From Sindora glabra (lineage: Eukaryota > Streptophyta > Magnoliopsida > Fabales > Fabaceae): DNA of 64,000 bases. Location of the stretch: positions 80,307,343-80,371,342 of the forward strand of contig CM035229.1 of the NCBI GenBank assembly GCA_020226215.1, given 5' to 3'. How positions within the stretch are numbered: position 1 is the stretch's first letter; every line of letters starts with the position of its first letter. The notes beneath the pieces were generated by a model. That model did not search any database. It was not told the DNA's origin and saw only the letters and a list, made by a program, of their open reading frames with translations. The translations under genes were made by a program, and so were the position numbers. Below are positions 35,024 through 46,107 of the stretch, one piece after another.

Positions 35024-35860
35024 CACTATTTTTGTCAAATTTGAGTGTTTCGTAGGTTGATCTCTTTATCTGCCAGTTTGATATTATAGTCTGTTTTACC
35101 CTTTTTTTAAAAAAAAAAAAACTTTTTGTGATAGTATCCAAATTTTTGTCTGCAAAATTGAAGCCCTAATCTCCACCTTTTAATCTTCTATGTGGTTACT
35201 ATATTTTGCATCAATTTTGAACAAATTTCCCTAATCTTGACTATTATCTTTTCAAAATTGGCTTTTATGTCATAATTACTATTGATCATTGTATTTAGGG
35301 TTTACAAGTACTGATTTGTAAATTGAAAATTATCATATTATTAGCGTTTAGTAAAAGAGAAAAGTCTATTGTCCAATTTGAAATTCGAATGCAAAATACT
35401 TTATCATAATAATTTATTTATATTTTTCATGACATTTTGAAAATTATAGATATTTTATCATTTTCCTTTTATTCCACTATATTTTTTCATAATGCTTTCA
35501 TTGAAGGGTTATTGTGGTTTTTCCTCCTTTGCTAAGTGTTGGAACTTGCTACATTGTGTCCTTACCTAGTCTTGTGTTTTGAGGTAAGCAATTCCTTTCA
35601 TGATTTGTTTTGTGCTGGCTGCATTTTTTATATTCTCCGTTCAATAGTCATAGTCTACCTTTTAGAGGTAAAATAGTTGTTTTGGTGGTGATTTCCAACA
35701 AATTTTTGTAGTAATCTTAAGAGGCAATTTTTTAAATATTGTCAATGCAATATTAAACTCTTCTTATTTGTATGATTATTGTTGTGTATTGATTCCAAAA
35801 ATATATGACTTCAAGTAAGATCATGTTCTTTTATTGAGGTCCAACAACTATAAGATTTCT
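34286..35860. other. Probable 3' part of pri-miR399 B1
   Basis: Co-linear with 3481-4909. No protein. It contains a TC/TA microsatellite not seen in block A. Confidence 0.4.
34952..35023. repeat. (TC)n(TA)n compound microsatellite
   Basis: About 24 TC units running into about 12 TA units. It is absent at the equivalent point of block A (near 4140). Confidence 0.95.
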
Positions 35861-35861
35861 C

Positions 35862-36360
35862 AAAATGAATTTTAAAAATTAGAGATGAAAAACTTGGGAA
35901 TCCAAATAATAGAAAGGTTGACGTATATATTCCAGATGATCTTCTAATTAAAGAGTTCTCTGATTCCATTGAAATCATTGTTCATTTAATATATCCTTTT
36001 TTAATGTAGAATTTAGTCAACAATGAATGCTTGTGTGATTTTGCAATTCTTTCCCCAAGACTAGTATCATTTATGAAGTCAGTTCTTCCATTCCATTGTT
36101 GATTGATAATAAGGAAAGGGAATACTTGAGCTTAAATGCAATATGCAAAAAAAGATTAAATAAATATTACCAAATTGATTTGCTGACACCAAAAGTTTTT
36201 AATCATAATTTTAAACCCAACATTAGGGTTCTTATTATGCTTATAGAAAATATAGACAAATCCAATGGTCTTTCCGATTAAACTAAATTGAAAATCACAC
36301 AATTCACAAATCTTTTCGCAGGATTTCACTCTCACACAAATCAAGAGGTTGTCACTAAGT
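35862..36360 (+). pseudogene. Helitron/PIF1-type helicase, C-terminal relic (block B)
   Basis: Same relic as 4910-5524 with a single copy of the upstream part. Recognisable pieces are the DPI-EIIVHLIYP-like line, AILSPRL, LIDNKEREYLSLNAI, VFNHNFKPNIRVLIMLIENI and KSNGLSD-TKLKITQ. Frame breaks and an in-frame stop show it is dead. Some residues here are closer to the helicase consensus than in block A and vice versa, so decay has been independent since duplication. Confidence 0.7.
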
Positions 36361-36920
36361 GCATATATGCTGTTTTTTATTGCATATTATCTCTCTACTA
36401 TTTAATAGTATATGCTCTTTAGGTATTGCTTTCTTGTAAAATTCCTAAATGCTCCAATTATAATTATGTGTGTTATTATTTATATTCAATAAATAAAAGT
36501 TAATTACTTATTTTATTATTCATTTTTTAATTTTATAGAACCCACCTATATTAAAATATATTTTTTAATTGTTAATATGTTAAAAATCATAAAAATCAAC
36601 AATTAACTTCATTAATAAAATGAAGTATGAGCACACTTATAATTAAATCATATAAGAACTTCTCATCAAACTCTATTGTATTTGCCCATAAGTACCAATC
36701 AAGTCACTTTTGGGGTGATCCACTGAGATTGAAATATTACATTTAAAATTTTAGATTCAAATGTTTTCTATCTATAAAAAGGTGGTTACCTCCGAATTGT
36801 AGCTGCATATTAATTTACCATTAGGTTTCATACTCCAATCCGAATTTAATTCATATTTGATGTCAAGATTTCTACTGTAATTCCTGATAATTAAAGTGAC
36901 CGAAAGGATTCAATTACTCA

Positions 36921-36992
36921 GACCAAGTAGTATAATGGATATAAGATAAGGCATCAGATTCGGAGATGATAGTTCTTTTAACTTGAGCTAAC
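36921..36992 (+). tRNA. Decayed tRNA-Arg-like sequence (block B)
   Basis: GACCAAGTAGTATAATGGAT (box A fit) then GATAAGGCATCAGATTCGGAG. It is the counterpart of 6036-6108, with an extra ATAAG-type insertion in the D-loop region and no usable T-arm. A relic only. Confidence 0.45.
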
Positions 36993-38290
36993 TGTATTAG
37001 AAGAAATAGACACTGTGTGTAGACAAATTTAATTCTGCCTAGGATATCTTATGATGTGCATTTGTAATATTTGATGTACGTTTGATGATATCGGATGAAA
37101 TATAAATCAAAACCAAGAAAACTTTCTTAAGTTATTCTAAAGAAATACTAAAGAGTAACAGCACAAACGGAAGGTGGAAAAAGAAAATATAGCACCAAAC
37201 AGTTATTTTTCATATTCATTAATCTATTTGTATATACTTTTGTTTTAACTCATTCATATTTATTTATATTAATTTTAAAATAAATATAAATTGGATCATT
37301 ATTTACACTTTCAGATTAGGATTAGATTAGATTAATTTATTGATAATCAATTATACATTTATATTTATAAGAAGTAAATTTATACATTAAATGATATAAA
37401 ATAAAAAATGTGTTAAAATATCTTTATCTTTGTATATGTAATGATATGATATTCTTTCTAATAAAAAGGTAAAGTAAAGTAGTGATTTGTATCAATCTTA
37501 TTTTAATATTATATAAGAATTAAGTTTAAAAAAATTTCAAAGACACTGTCAATTACAAAAAGAACTTTATAGATAAAGGAATATCAAATATAACATATTC
37601 TTAAATATCCATATACTCTTTATTATTCGAATATTTTTTATTTTATTATAATGTCAATTTTAAATTGAATAAATTTTATTTAATATATATTAATATTAAA
37701 ATATTTAATCAACTATATATATATTTGATATTAAAACGATTGTAAAAAATATGATATTAGAAAATGGTTAATTATATATCAATAAGGACAAAGTAAAATT
37801 ATGATTTTAAAAGAGGGGTGAAAATATAATTAAATAATAATATTATTATCAATTTGTTTTGAATTGTGGTGACAAATATAAGGTAGTGATAAAAAATTAG
37901 TAAAAAAATATAATGCAATAATAGTTTAATAAATAAATGAAGAAAATTAATTATATATCTTATGATCGTTCATAATTTACTTAAAATTTTAAATCATAAA
38001 TCAATGAGTGAGTGAATAGTAATACATCTACTTTTAAATCATGATCATAAATCATTCTATTTTTTGTTTGGCTCCTCTTACTTGGAGTTTCTGCTTCCGC
38101 ACTGATCGTATCCCTCTACTTGCATCCATCCATCTAGCTGCAAAATATATATATATGAAGTCCACCATAAATTTGATTGGCAATTTCTGCATGTGAGCAT
38201 GTCAGTTTCTTTTCCCCACTTCTCCTTTTTGGCTAGCTGTATATGAAGAATTTGAAAATTCAAAAGCATCACAATAAATGTCAACCAAAG
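36993..38290. other. Intergenic, no gene
   Basis: AT-rich, collinear with 6109-7340 of block A. Nothing recognised. Confidence 0.5.
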
Positions 38291-38305
38291 AAAGCGGCCG
38301 TTAGT

Positions 38306-38337
38306 GAATATCCACAGCATAACCTTGGAGCATATGC
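38306..38337 (+). promoter_or_regulatory. Two P1BS sites upstream of miR399 B2
   Basis: GAATATCC (38306-38313) and GCATATGC (38330-38337), same spacing as in block A despite nearby substitutions, suggesting they were kept by selection. Confidence 0.6.
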
Positions 38338-38489
38338 CAATGTTTGATTGGTTTATTCCATCTTTCCAAGCTACAAACGAAGACTCACTTTTAAAGTGTG
38401 TTGTGTGCATACTGCAAAATGCAAACACAATTCAGGGCTCGGGGACGGCGCTGAATGCCTTTGAGTTCAAAACTAGCTCAATAAGCAAA

Positions 38490-38620
38490 AAAGCAATACG
38501 GCAGCTCTCCCTTGGCAGGTAATTAAGGATACAAGACCATGTTTTGGATTAATGGAGCCAAAAACAGCAGTTCTCTATGTCGACCTGCCAAAGGAGAGTT
38601 GCCCTGTGGCTGCTTTAGCT
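38490..38620 (+). ncRNA. MIR399: miR399 precursor B2
   Basis: The mature miRNA at 38586-38606 is identical to A2 (begins TGCCAAAGGAGAGTTGCCCT, ends G). The star at 38499-38519 reads CGGCAGCTCTCCCTTGGCAG and pairs better than in A2. Two P1BS sites lie about 165-190 bp upstream. This is the best-preserved canonical miR399 hairpin in the window. Confidence 0.93.
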
Positions 38621-38682
38621 TAATCTCGTTGATCCATAGGTAACCCCGAAGAAAAGGAATTTGAACACTGTGTGTGCTCAAA

Positions 38683-38688
<6 letters not shown>

Positions 38689-38720
<32 letters not shown>

Positions 38721-38768
38721 GTGTTTCATTTTATTGTTTTTAGAGAAAATTTTCTATATATATATATA
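38689..38768. repeat. TC and TA microsatellites
   Basis: (TC)n at about 38688-38719 and (TA)n at about 38755-38768; counterpart of 7739-7814. Confidence 0.9.
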
Positions 38769-41700
38769 GCAACTCCTCCGATTGTGTTGAAATTAACATG
38801 CTTAAAAGAAGCTTCTAATGTCAATTTTCCATTAGTTAACGAGTTTCTGGGAATGTTCCATTACCTTCGACTTCGAGAGATCATAAATGTCTCCATTAAA
38901 GCAGATCTTAAATAACAAGGAGGTTGCACAGTAAAATCCTTGGCAAAGAAAAATGATGCATTTTATGCATAATCACTTCTTCCACCGAACTCACATGTGA
39001 AAGAGAGGTGAAATTAACACTCATATGCATAAACTCCATCCTCTTATGAGTGAATCCAGTCTCCAGACTCAAAAACATGCATTTAGTTTGCATAAATCTT
39101 CATAATTCATAGTGTATTAGCTTTAACCTAAACATTTTGAGAAATATGCATGTTCCCAGGCGGCGCTTTGAGGATTAACTATCATTATGGCCATTTCCTC
39201 TTTTTTTTTTAACAATTAGGCATTCCTATTTCTTTTTCTATCGGATATGAAATTAATTCTCATTAAAAATGAGAATAATAAATAATAAATTTATTTTAAT
39301 AAAAATATTTTCAAGAATCAAATTTAACATTCTTTATTGAGTATCAGATGTATGATCATTTCATTTTGAATACTTGCCTGTGCTTACTGAAATTAATGAA
39401 TGTTTTAGGACTTTTTTAATTTGTATCTCTTTAACTAATTTCAATCCTTTTCAATTAGCCATCTCAATCTATACGAGGCGGAAAAAAAAAAGTGAGAATA
39501 GGCAATTTAAAGGATTGCTATATGTATCGAGGTTATATTGCTCAAGTTAATAAACTTCACTTGGATCCAGTTTTGAAATGCAGACGATGCTCGTGTAATT
39601 AGAGAAGCCCTCTGCAATTGACAGTAATTAATAAATGTAGATAATATACACCTTCTTACTAAAATTAAAAAGATCGATAAGAAATTTAGACACTCTAAAT
39701 AAGAATTATTTACTTTAATCAGATGCCAATTTTTAATAAATAATGCTTTCATTCAGGAAGATAATGAAGTTTTGACAAATAATATCTGTGGATCTCATAA
39801 AAATTACATATAATAACAAATTGACAACTGTTTTCTTTAATTAATAGCATTTGTAGTTTTATATAAATATTTCTTCGGACAGTGACGCTCTACTTGATTA
39901 ATCTTAATTTATTAATTATTTGATTGATATGGCCACAATATTCAGGAATTAAAGAGAGCTCCAGAGAATTACTTTGCAATTCCCCCTTTTTTTTAAGTAA
40001 ATGAAGAAATGGTTAAATTATTAAAATTACGCACAAAAAAATTCGAAATCAAATCTTGAATACAATGAAAAAGATAAAATTTATAAGAAATATTTAATTC
40101 TTTCTTTCTCTTTTTGAAATAGAATTACTCTCTAAAATGTTAAGTATAAGGATCATTCTTTCATACCCAAAGTGAAATTTGGGTATGAATACCTTAGATG
40201 AATGGCAAATCTTGAATTATTCAATTTCTCTGTGACTAAAGATAATGGCAAACTTTATTGGCAATCATTTTAGTTGGTCAATTATATAATTACTAAGACA
40301 ACCATCATATTTTGTCATTTACAAAATTTGTTCATCTTTTATCACAGATTGTCCATCTTTTCAAATCGTATTTTGCATCACTTATTAAGGTTCCAAATCA
40401 TCTTTGTATCACTTATAAAGGTTGAAGAAAAGTTTTTTTTTTTTTTTTCTGGTTATCCTTAAATCAAATATTAATATAATTTTATGAAGACAGATAAAAT
40501 TTCTCAGAATATTATTAAATGTCAAATATGAAACATTCATTATTTTTAATTATATAACTAATTTTTAAATTAATTTAAAGATGAATATGTTTCAAAAATT
40601 AATTTTTATTTCAAAAATATTATTATGATTTTCATTTCTTTTAATAAAATGTAGAAGTGACCATTTCTTATAACCGAGAAGTTATTTAAGTTGCCTCTTT
40701 AGTACATGGTTTGAACTTCATGCTAGTTGGTTCACATAAAAAAAAAATTATCCAATGCACTAACAAAAATTGAGTTTAATTGACCTCTATAAATATCAAA
40801 TTAATCACAAACTAATCTGTTTAATTTTGAGTTTTTTATTTTTATATCATATAATTATGAATAATCATAGAATTATTGTATTATATTTATAACGAATGAT
40901 TCATTTTATAAAATATATTATTAATATGTGAAAAATAATTATACATATATAAAATAGTATTTAATAGATTCATATAGAATTATTACATACATCTTTAGAA
41001 TTTACCTTATCTACTAAATAGATGGCTGTGATGAAGTAGCAAAGGAGGTATGGTAGAACCTTATTTTATTTCTTATTTAGTTTGAAATTCGTTCACTTGC
41101 TTACACCCTTTTTTATACAATAAGTGTCACAATCCTCTAAGAACATAAATACATATTATGTTAATCAAACATAAATTCAAGAGAAGATAAACTTGAGTTC
41201 GAACAGTTGTTGCTTAATTATATAAATACTATTCAAAGTCATATATTAAAATAAAAATAATTTTTTATAATTATTTTAATGAGGTTTAAACTTAATTTTT
41301 CTTAAATCAATGGAATCTAAGCTCAAAAAGAAAAAGAATTAACAAAAGAAAACAGCCTTACACCGAATCTCGAAAGCTCTTAATATATCAACAAAAAGTA
41401 AAGAGGAATTCTGAGTAGGAAGAAATCAGATTTACTGTATAAGATATTACATTATCAATATAAAATTTTTATACTATTCGCATGAAGTCAAATCATTAAA
41501 AAATGTAAAAATTACTAAAAATTTTACTAAAAGTAGAAAGGTTTTAGGAGCTTTTAATAATGTGATAAGTGATAGTGTAAAATTTGGATACATTATTTCA
41601 ATGCATTAAAATAAAAAACCTTATTTCAAAGAATAAATTAATTTTTAGTCTGAAAGATTTCAATGGATTGACTGATATTATAAGAAATTAATTTTATACT

Positions 41701-42049
41701 ATCATGTCATTAAAAATTATTAAAATTATTCTACTATAATAAAAAAATTATTATCATTCCTATTTTTTTAACGACACGATACTTTCATATTCATCGCTTA
41801 TGTAAAAAATCTTCATTAATAATAGATCATATGGAACACTAATATAAATATTATTAAATAATTATATTTTTATGATTTTTTTATATCACAAGCCAACATT
41901 TCACAAAATCTAAACTAATTGAGAGAAATTTTAAAAAAATTAATGCTGGATATATTAATAAAAAGAAAAGGTGTTGGTTTAATTAAGGTGAAAAAGGAAT
42001 TTTATTTCATTGTTTAGTTAATAAACAAGGTGAGCATTATAATACGGAG
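38769..42049. other. Intergenic, no gene
   Basis: AT-rich, collinear with block A except that the 1,020-bp segment is absent at about 39795. No coding signal. Confidence 0.5.
40160..40189. repeat. Short perfect inverted repeat
   Basis: TTCATACCCAAA and its reverse complement separated by 6 bases; counterpart of 10253-10282. Confidence 0.7.
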
Positions 42050-43045
42050 AGTGTTTACCAAATAATTTTTTGATCAATTTTTAACTTATTTAAGTACTTT
42101 TAATAGTTTGATCAAATTAATTAATTGATTTAAGTATTTGATAAATAATTATTTTAATTAATTTATTGATTCTCATACAATTATTTTAAAAAAATTAAAA
42201 ATAGTAACTTTTTAAAATAGTTGATTTATATTTAGTGTAAATTCTTGCCCATAATTAAAAAATTATTTACATTTTCATACTTGATAAATAAGAAAATACT
42301 AAATTATATTTATTTATTTGTTAAATAAAAATTTAATTCATATAATATATTATAATTATTTATTTTTTAAATTAAAACTAAATAAGTATAATAAATTATA
42401 TTAAAATATTTATATAATAATAAAAAAATTACATGAAGATAATCATATCTTTTCTATCAAATTATATAAAAAATAGAGAATATATATTTCATTTCATAAA
42501 AAATAATAAAAAAGTGTTGAGAAAATTATTACTATTTTAGCAAATGATATCTTTTAAATTAAAGATCAATATATATTAAAAAAAAAGAAATAACGAGATG
42601 ATATTACTTGTAAAAGATATATTTTCATACTTGAAAGCATAATTCATTAATATTTTTAATGATAAATATATAAATTTCATATTCGATATTAAAAATATTT
42701 ACAAAATAAATTTTAATAGTTATTATATTTACCAAAATATTATAAGAATTTCTTAACTAAAAAATTATAATTTTATATTTTTTAAAGAAAATTAAATAAT
42801 TATAATAAATTATAATGATATAATTTTTATAAAATTAATATAATAACTAATATATTATAATTTAAAATGTTATTCAAGGAAAAGATCACTTAAATAAATC
42901 ATAAAATATAAATATGTCATTAAATATCATTTTATATATAAACAATTAATTTTATTATATATTTTTATATAAATTTTTAATATTATTAATTGATCAAATT
43001 AGTTAATATAATTAACTATTAGTATAATTAATTAATTACAAAATA
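42050..43045 (+). mobile_element. ~1 kb AT-rich interspersed element (copy in B)
   Basis: Counterpart of 12141-13165, so it predates the segmental duplication. Non-coding. Confidence 0.5.
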
Positions 43046-43130
43046 AGGTCATGATATAAGTGTCTGGAGATGGATCTACATTTACCCTACAATAAAATAA
43101 AATTACATTCACACACACATGCATGCGGGC

Positions 43131-43133
<3 letters not shown>

Positions 43134-43194
<61 letters not shown>

Positions 43195-43213
43195 AATTAG
43201 TTGTAATTATTAT

Positions 43214-43276
<63 letters not shown>
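43134..43276. repeat. Duplicated (TA)n array
   Basis: (TA)n at 43134-43190 and again at 43216-43276, with AATAAATTAGTTGTAATTAT plus TATCC present after each array. One array with its flank was therefore duplicated. Block A has no TA array here (near 13180). Confidence 0.95.
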
Positions 43277-43279
<3 letters not shown>

Positions 43280-43289
43280 AATTAGTTGT

Positions 43290-44289
43290 AATTATTATCC
43301 CTATAAATTTATATAATATTACTCTTATAAATTTGTTTAATTGATTAAAAGAGGAATATTTTATATTAAATTGAGGTAAAAGGATATGAAATTTGACTCA
43401 TTACACATATTAAAATTTATAAATAAAAAATTTTAATTTATTTTATTTTCATTTAATTATTTAATTATTTTTTAGTAATTTAAATATATATATTATTTCT
43501 ACAAATCAAATTTTCTGAATTTGTTATTGTAAGTGATGAATAATTATAATATAATTATCAATTTTAGAATATGTATATTATTGGTTTGAATGATAAGAAA
43601 TTTGATATTCTTAATAAAATTTTGAGTTTGAACTTTATAATGAAGTAGACAGGATTCTAAGAGCTTGTCTTTACATTGAGTTCAAAAATTTAAATTAATC
43701 GGTATAAGACTTATCAAATATCGGTTGAACATATATATATAAAGTTTGGGTTGTATATTACAGGATTGTCCTGAACGCGGTTACAATTACAAACCTCTTT
43801 TGCGCCCAATCACCTATAACTAAACCAAAGAAGGATGAGAGAAAATTAATGCGTGTCTTATGGCCGGTGACAGAAAAATTGTGTATTAAGGTTTCTCCCT
43901 AAATAGACTTCAGACCTGATTGGTTAGGTAATAAAGACACCTGAAAAAGAAAGAGTAGGGGTTAGCTCAGAATTCAAGGTTTAAGTTGCAATTCGCAATG
44001 ATGGAACCCGCATGCATGCCGCTTAATTAATTACGGCATATCCTTAATTTTGTCACGGTTGATTTAATTGGTATTTAATGCGTATAATTTTTGTATAATT
44101 TAAAAAATATTTAAAAAATAAAATTTTTATATTTAATTCAACTTTTAAAAAAATTATGAAAATATAAATCTTTTAAAAAATATTTTTAATTTAATATTCT
44201 CACAAAATATTTTTATTAAAAAAGATAAGTACTTTACATTTTTATGATATGAGAATATTTAATTAATATAAAAATATTATTTTATTCAT
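43290..44289. other. Intergenic, no gene
   Basis: AT-rich, collinear with 13200-14149. Nothing recognised. Confidence 0.5.
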
Positions 44290-44700
44290 TCTATCACTTA
44301 CCAGGACATTAATAATCATTATCAATCACCATCTATTTATAATAATTATTATCGATTATCATCCATCATTAAGGATTATCATTTATTACTATTAATTATT
44401 TTGCTCATTACTAATTATCTTTATCAATCACCACCTATCACTAATAGCTGCTATTCATTATTATCCCTCGTTGATTATTATTATCTATCATTATTTATTA
44501 TTGATGACTATAACAAATTATCATATGTCATCGATAATTACTATTAATCATTACTTATTATTATTAATCACTGTCAACTATTATCTATTGCCATAACCAC
44601 TGTCAATTATTATTCATCATTAGTAACTATCTTTATCCACCATTCATTTTTTATAACCATCGCTAATTATCACTTACTATTAATGACTATCGTCCATTGT
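44290..44700. repeat. Degenerate ATT/ATC-rich minisatellite (block B)
   Basis: Counterpart of 14150-14560, with the same loose repeat of ATTATC/CATCATTA units. Confidence 0.6.
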
Positions 44701-44710
44701 TGCCATCTAC

Positions 44711-45010
44711 CATCAGTAATGATTCAAATTTTAATGAAAAAAATTTTGGTAATCAAATAATATTTTTAAAAATATTTAAATAAACTAAAATATAAAGCTA
44801 TAGGATTTTTGAAAATATTTATAATTATTTAATGAGAAAATTTAACAATATTGCCAATAGCCATACACCATCAGTAATGATTCGAATTTCAATAAGAAAA
44901 TTTTTAGTAATCAAATAATATTTTTAAAAATATTTAAATAAGTTAAAATATAATATTATAGGATTTTTGAAAATATTTTTAATTAAATTAAATATAAAAA
45001 TATCATATTT
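44711..45010 (+). repeat. ~158-bp tandem duplication
   Basis: CATCAGTAATGATTC starts units at 44711 and 44869, each followed by AATCAAATAATATTTTTAAA-type sequence. Block A has one unit. Confidence 0.75.
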
Positions 45011-46099
45011 TTAAGAATTAAATTTTTAAAAATTACATTCTTAATAATATTAGAATTTTTTAAAATGTTTAATTTTGTGAATTAAATATTACGTTTAAAA
45101 GTTTCATTTTGTTTGATTTTGATTCGCAGACACCGCATGATTATGTTTATGTTTGGTTTTTTTGGAAATTTTTATTAATATTATATTTTAATTAATTTAT
45201 ATATTTTTGAAAATTATTATTGAATTAAAAAATATTTTATTAAAAATTGAGCTGTCAAGTGTGTTAGAAAACAGCGAGAGGTGGTTAACATCAATAATAA
45301 AAAAACAAACAGGGACCGGTCATTGATCAATAATGATCATTTATAATAATGGTGATAGTAGATAAGATAAAATGATCTGTTAATAAATAAAAAGATTTGA
45401 TAAAATTGTAATTAAAATGATTTATTTATATTATTAAAATATTTTTATATTATAAAAATATAAAATATTCACTTTTTTTTATGTATACTTCAGTAGATAT
45501 TAAGTAAAAAACACTTTTAATGATGTAAAAATTCTCATATATGTAAAATTTTAAATTAAATTAAAATTTAATGTTCTCTTAAAATATTTAGGGATTTGAT
45601 AAAAATGGTTTAGGACAAAGAAAGGTAATCAAATACAAGAAATTCATTGGTACATATTATATTATATGAAGTTATTTTAAATAATTTTTAAATATTAAAT
45701 TATTTATAAATTTTAATTTAATATAATAATTGTAATTATAATTATTGTATTTGTTATCCAAATTATTGAACTCCTGTGATTTTATAAGTCTACATTAATC
45801 AACGATTAAATAAATGATTCGTGATAGATTAAAATTAATAAATAACTTATAAAAATGTAAAAATCCATTTATATATACTGTCAGATACAATAAACAATTA
45901 TCACTATTTTAAAAGGTTAAATTTTCATAAATAATTTAATATTTAAAAATAATTTTAAAATAGTTTGATGTAACATATCATATGTAAGCATGAATTTTTT
46001 GCCAAACATAAGGAAACTCTCTCTTAATGCGAATGATGCACATGAAATTCTTTTTTTTACATGTATACATTCAAATGAAAATTTATTTTAAGATACATT
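45011..46099. other. End of block B and short intergenic stretch
   Basis: Homology to block A ends near 45930. No miR399 A3 counterpart follows. AT-rich, nothing else recognised. Confidence 0.5.
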
Positions 46100-46107
46100 A
46101 TGCGTAT

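Larger units (their letters stand above)
34178..45930. repeat. Segmental duplication, block B
   Basis: Collinear with block A (3376-15665). B-specific changes: no counterpart to 8849-9868, an extra ~60 bp before the tRNA-like relic (about 36857-36917), longer TC and TA microsatellites, and a local ~158-bp duplication at 44711. A-specific changes: tandem duplications at 4922 and 14975. Confidence 0.9.
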
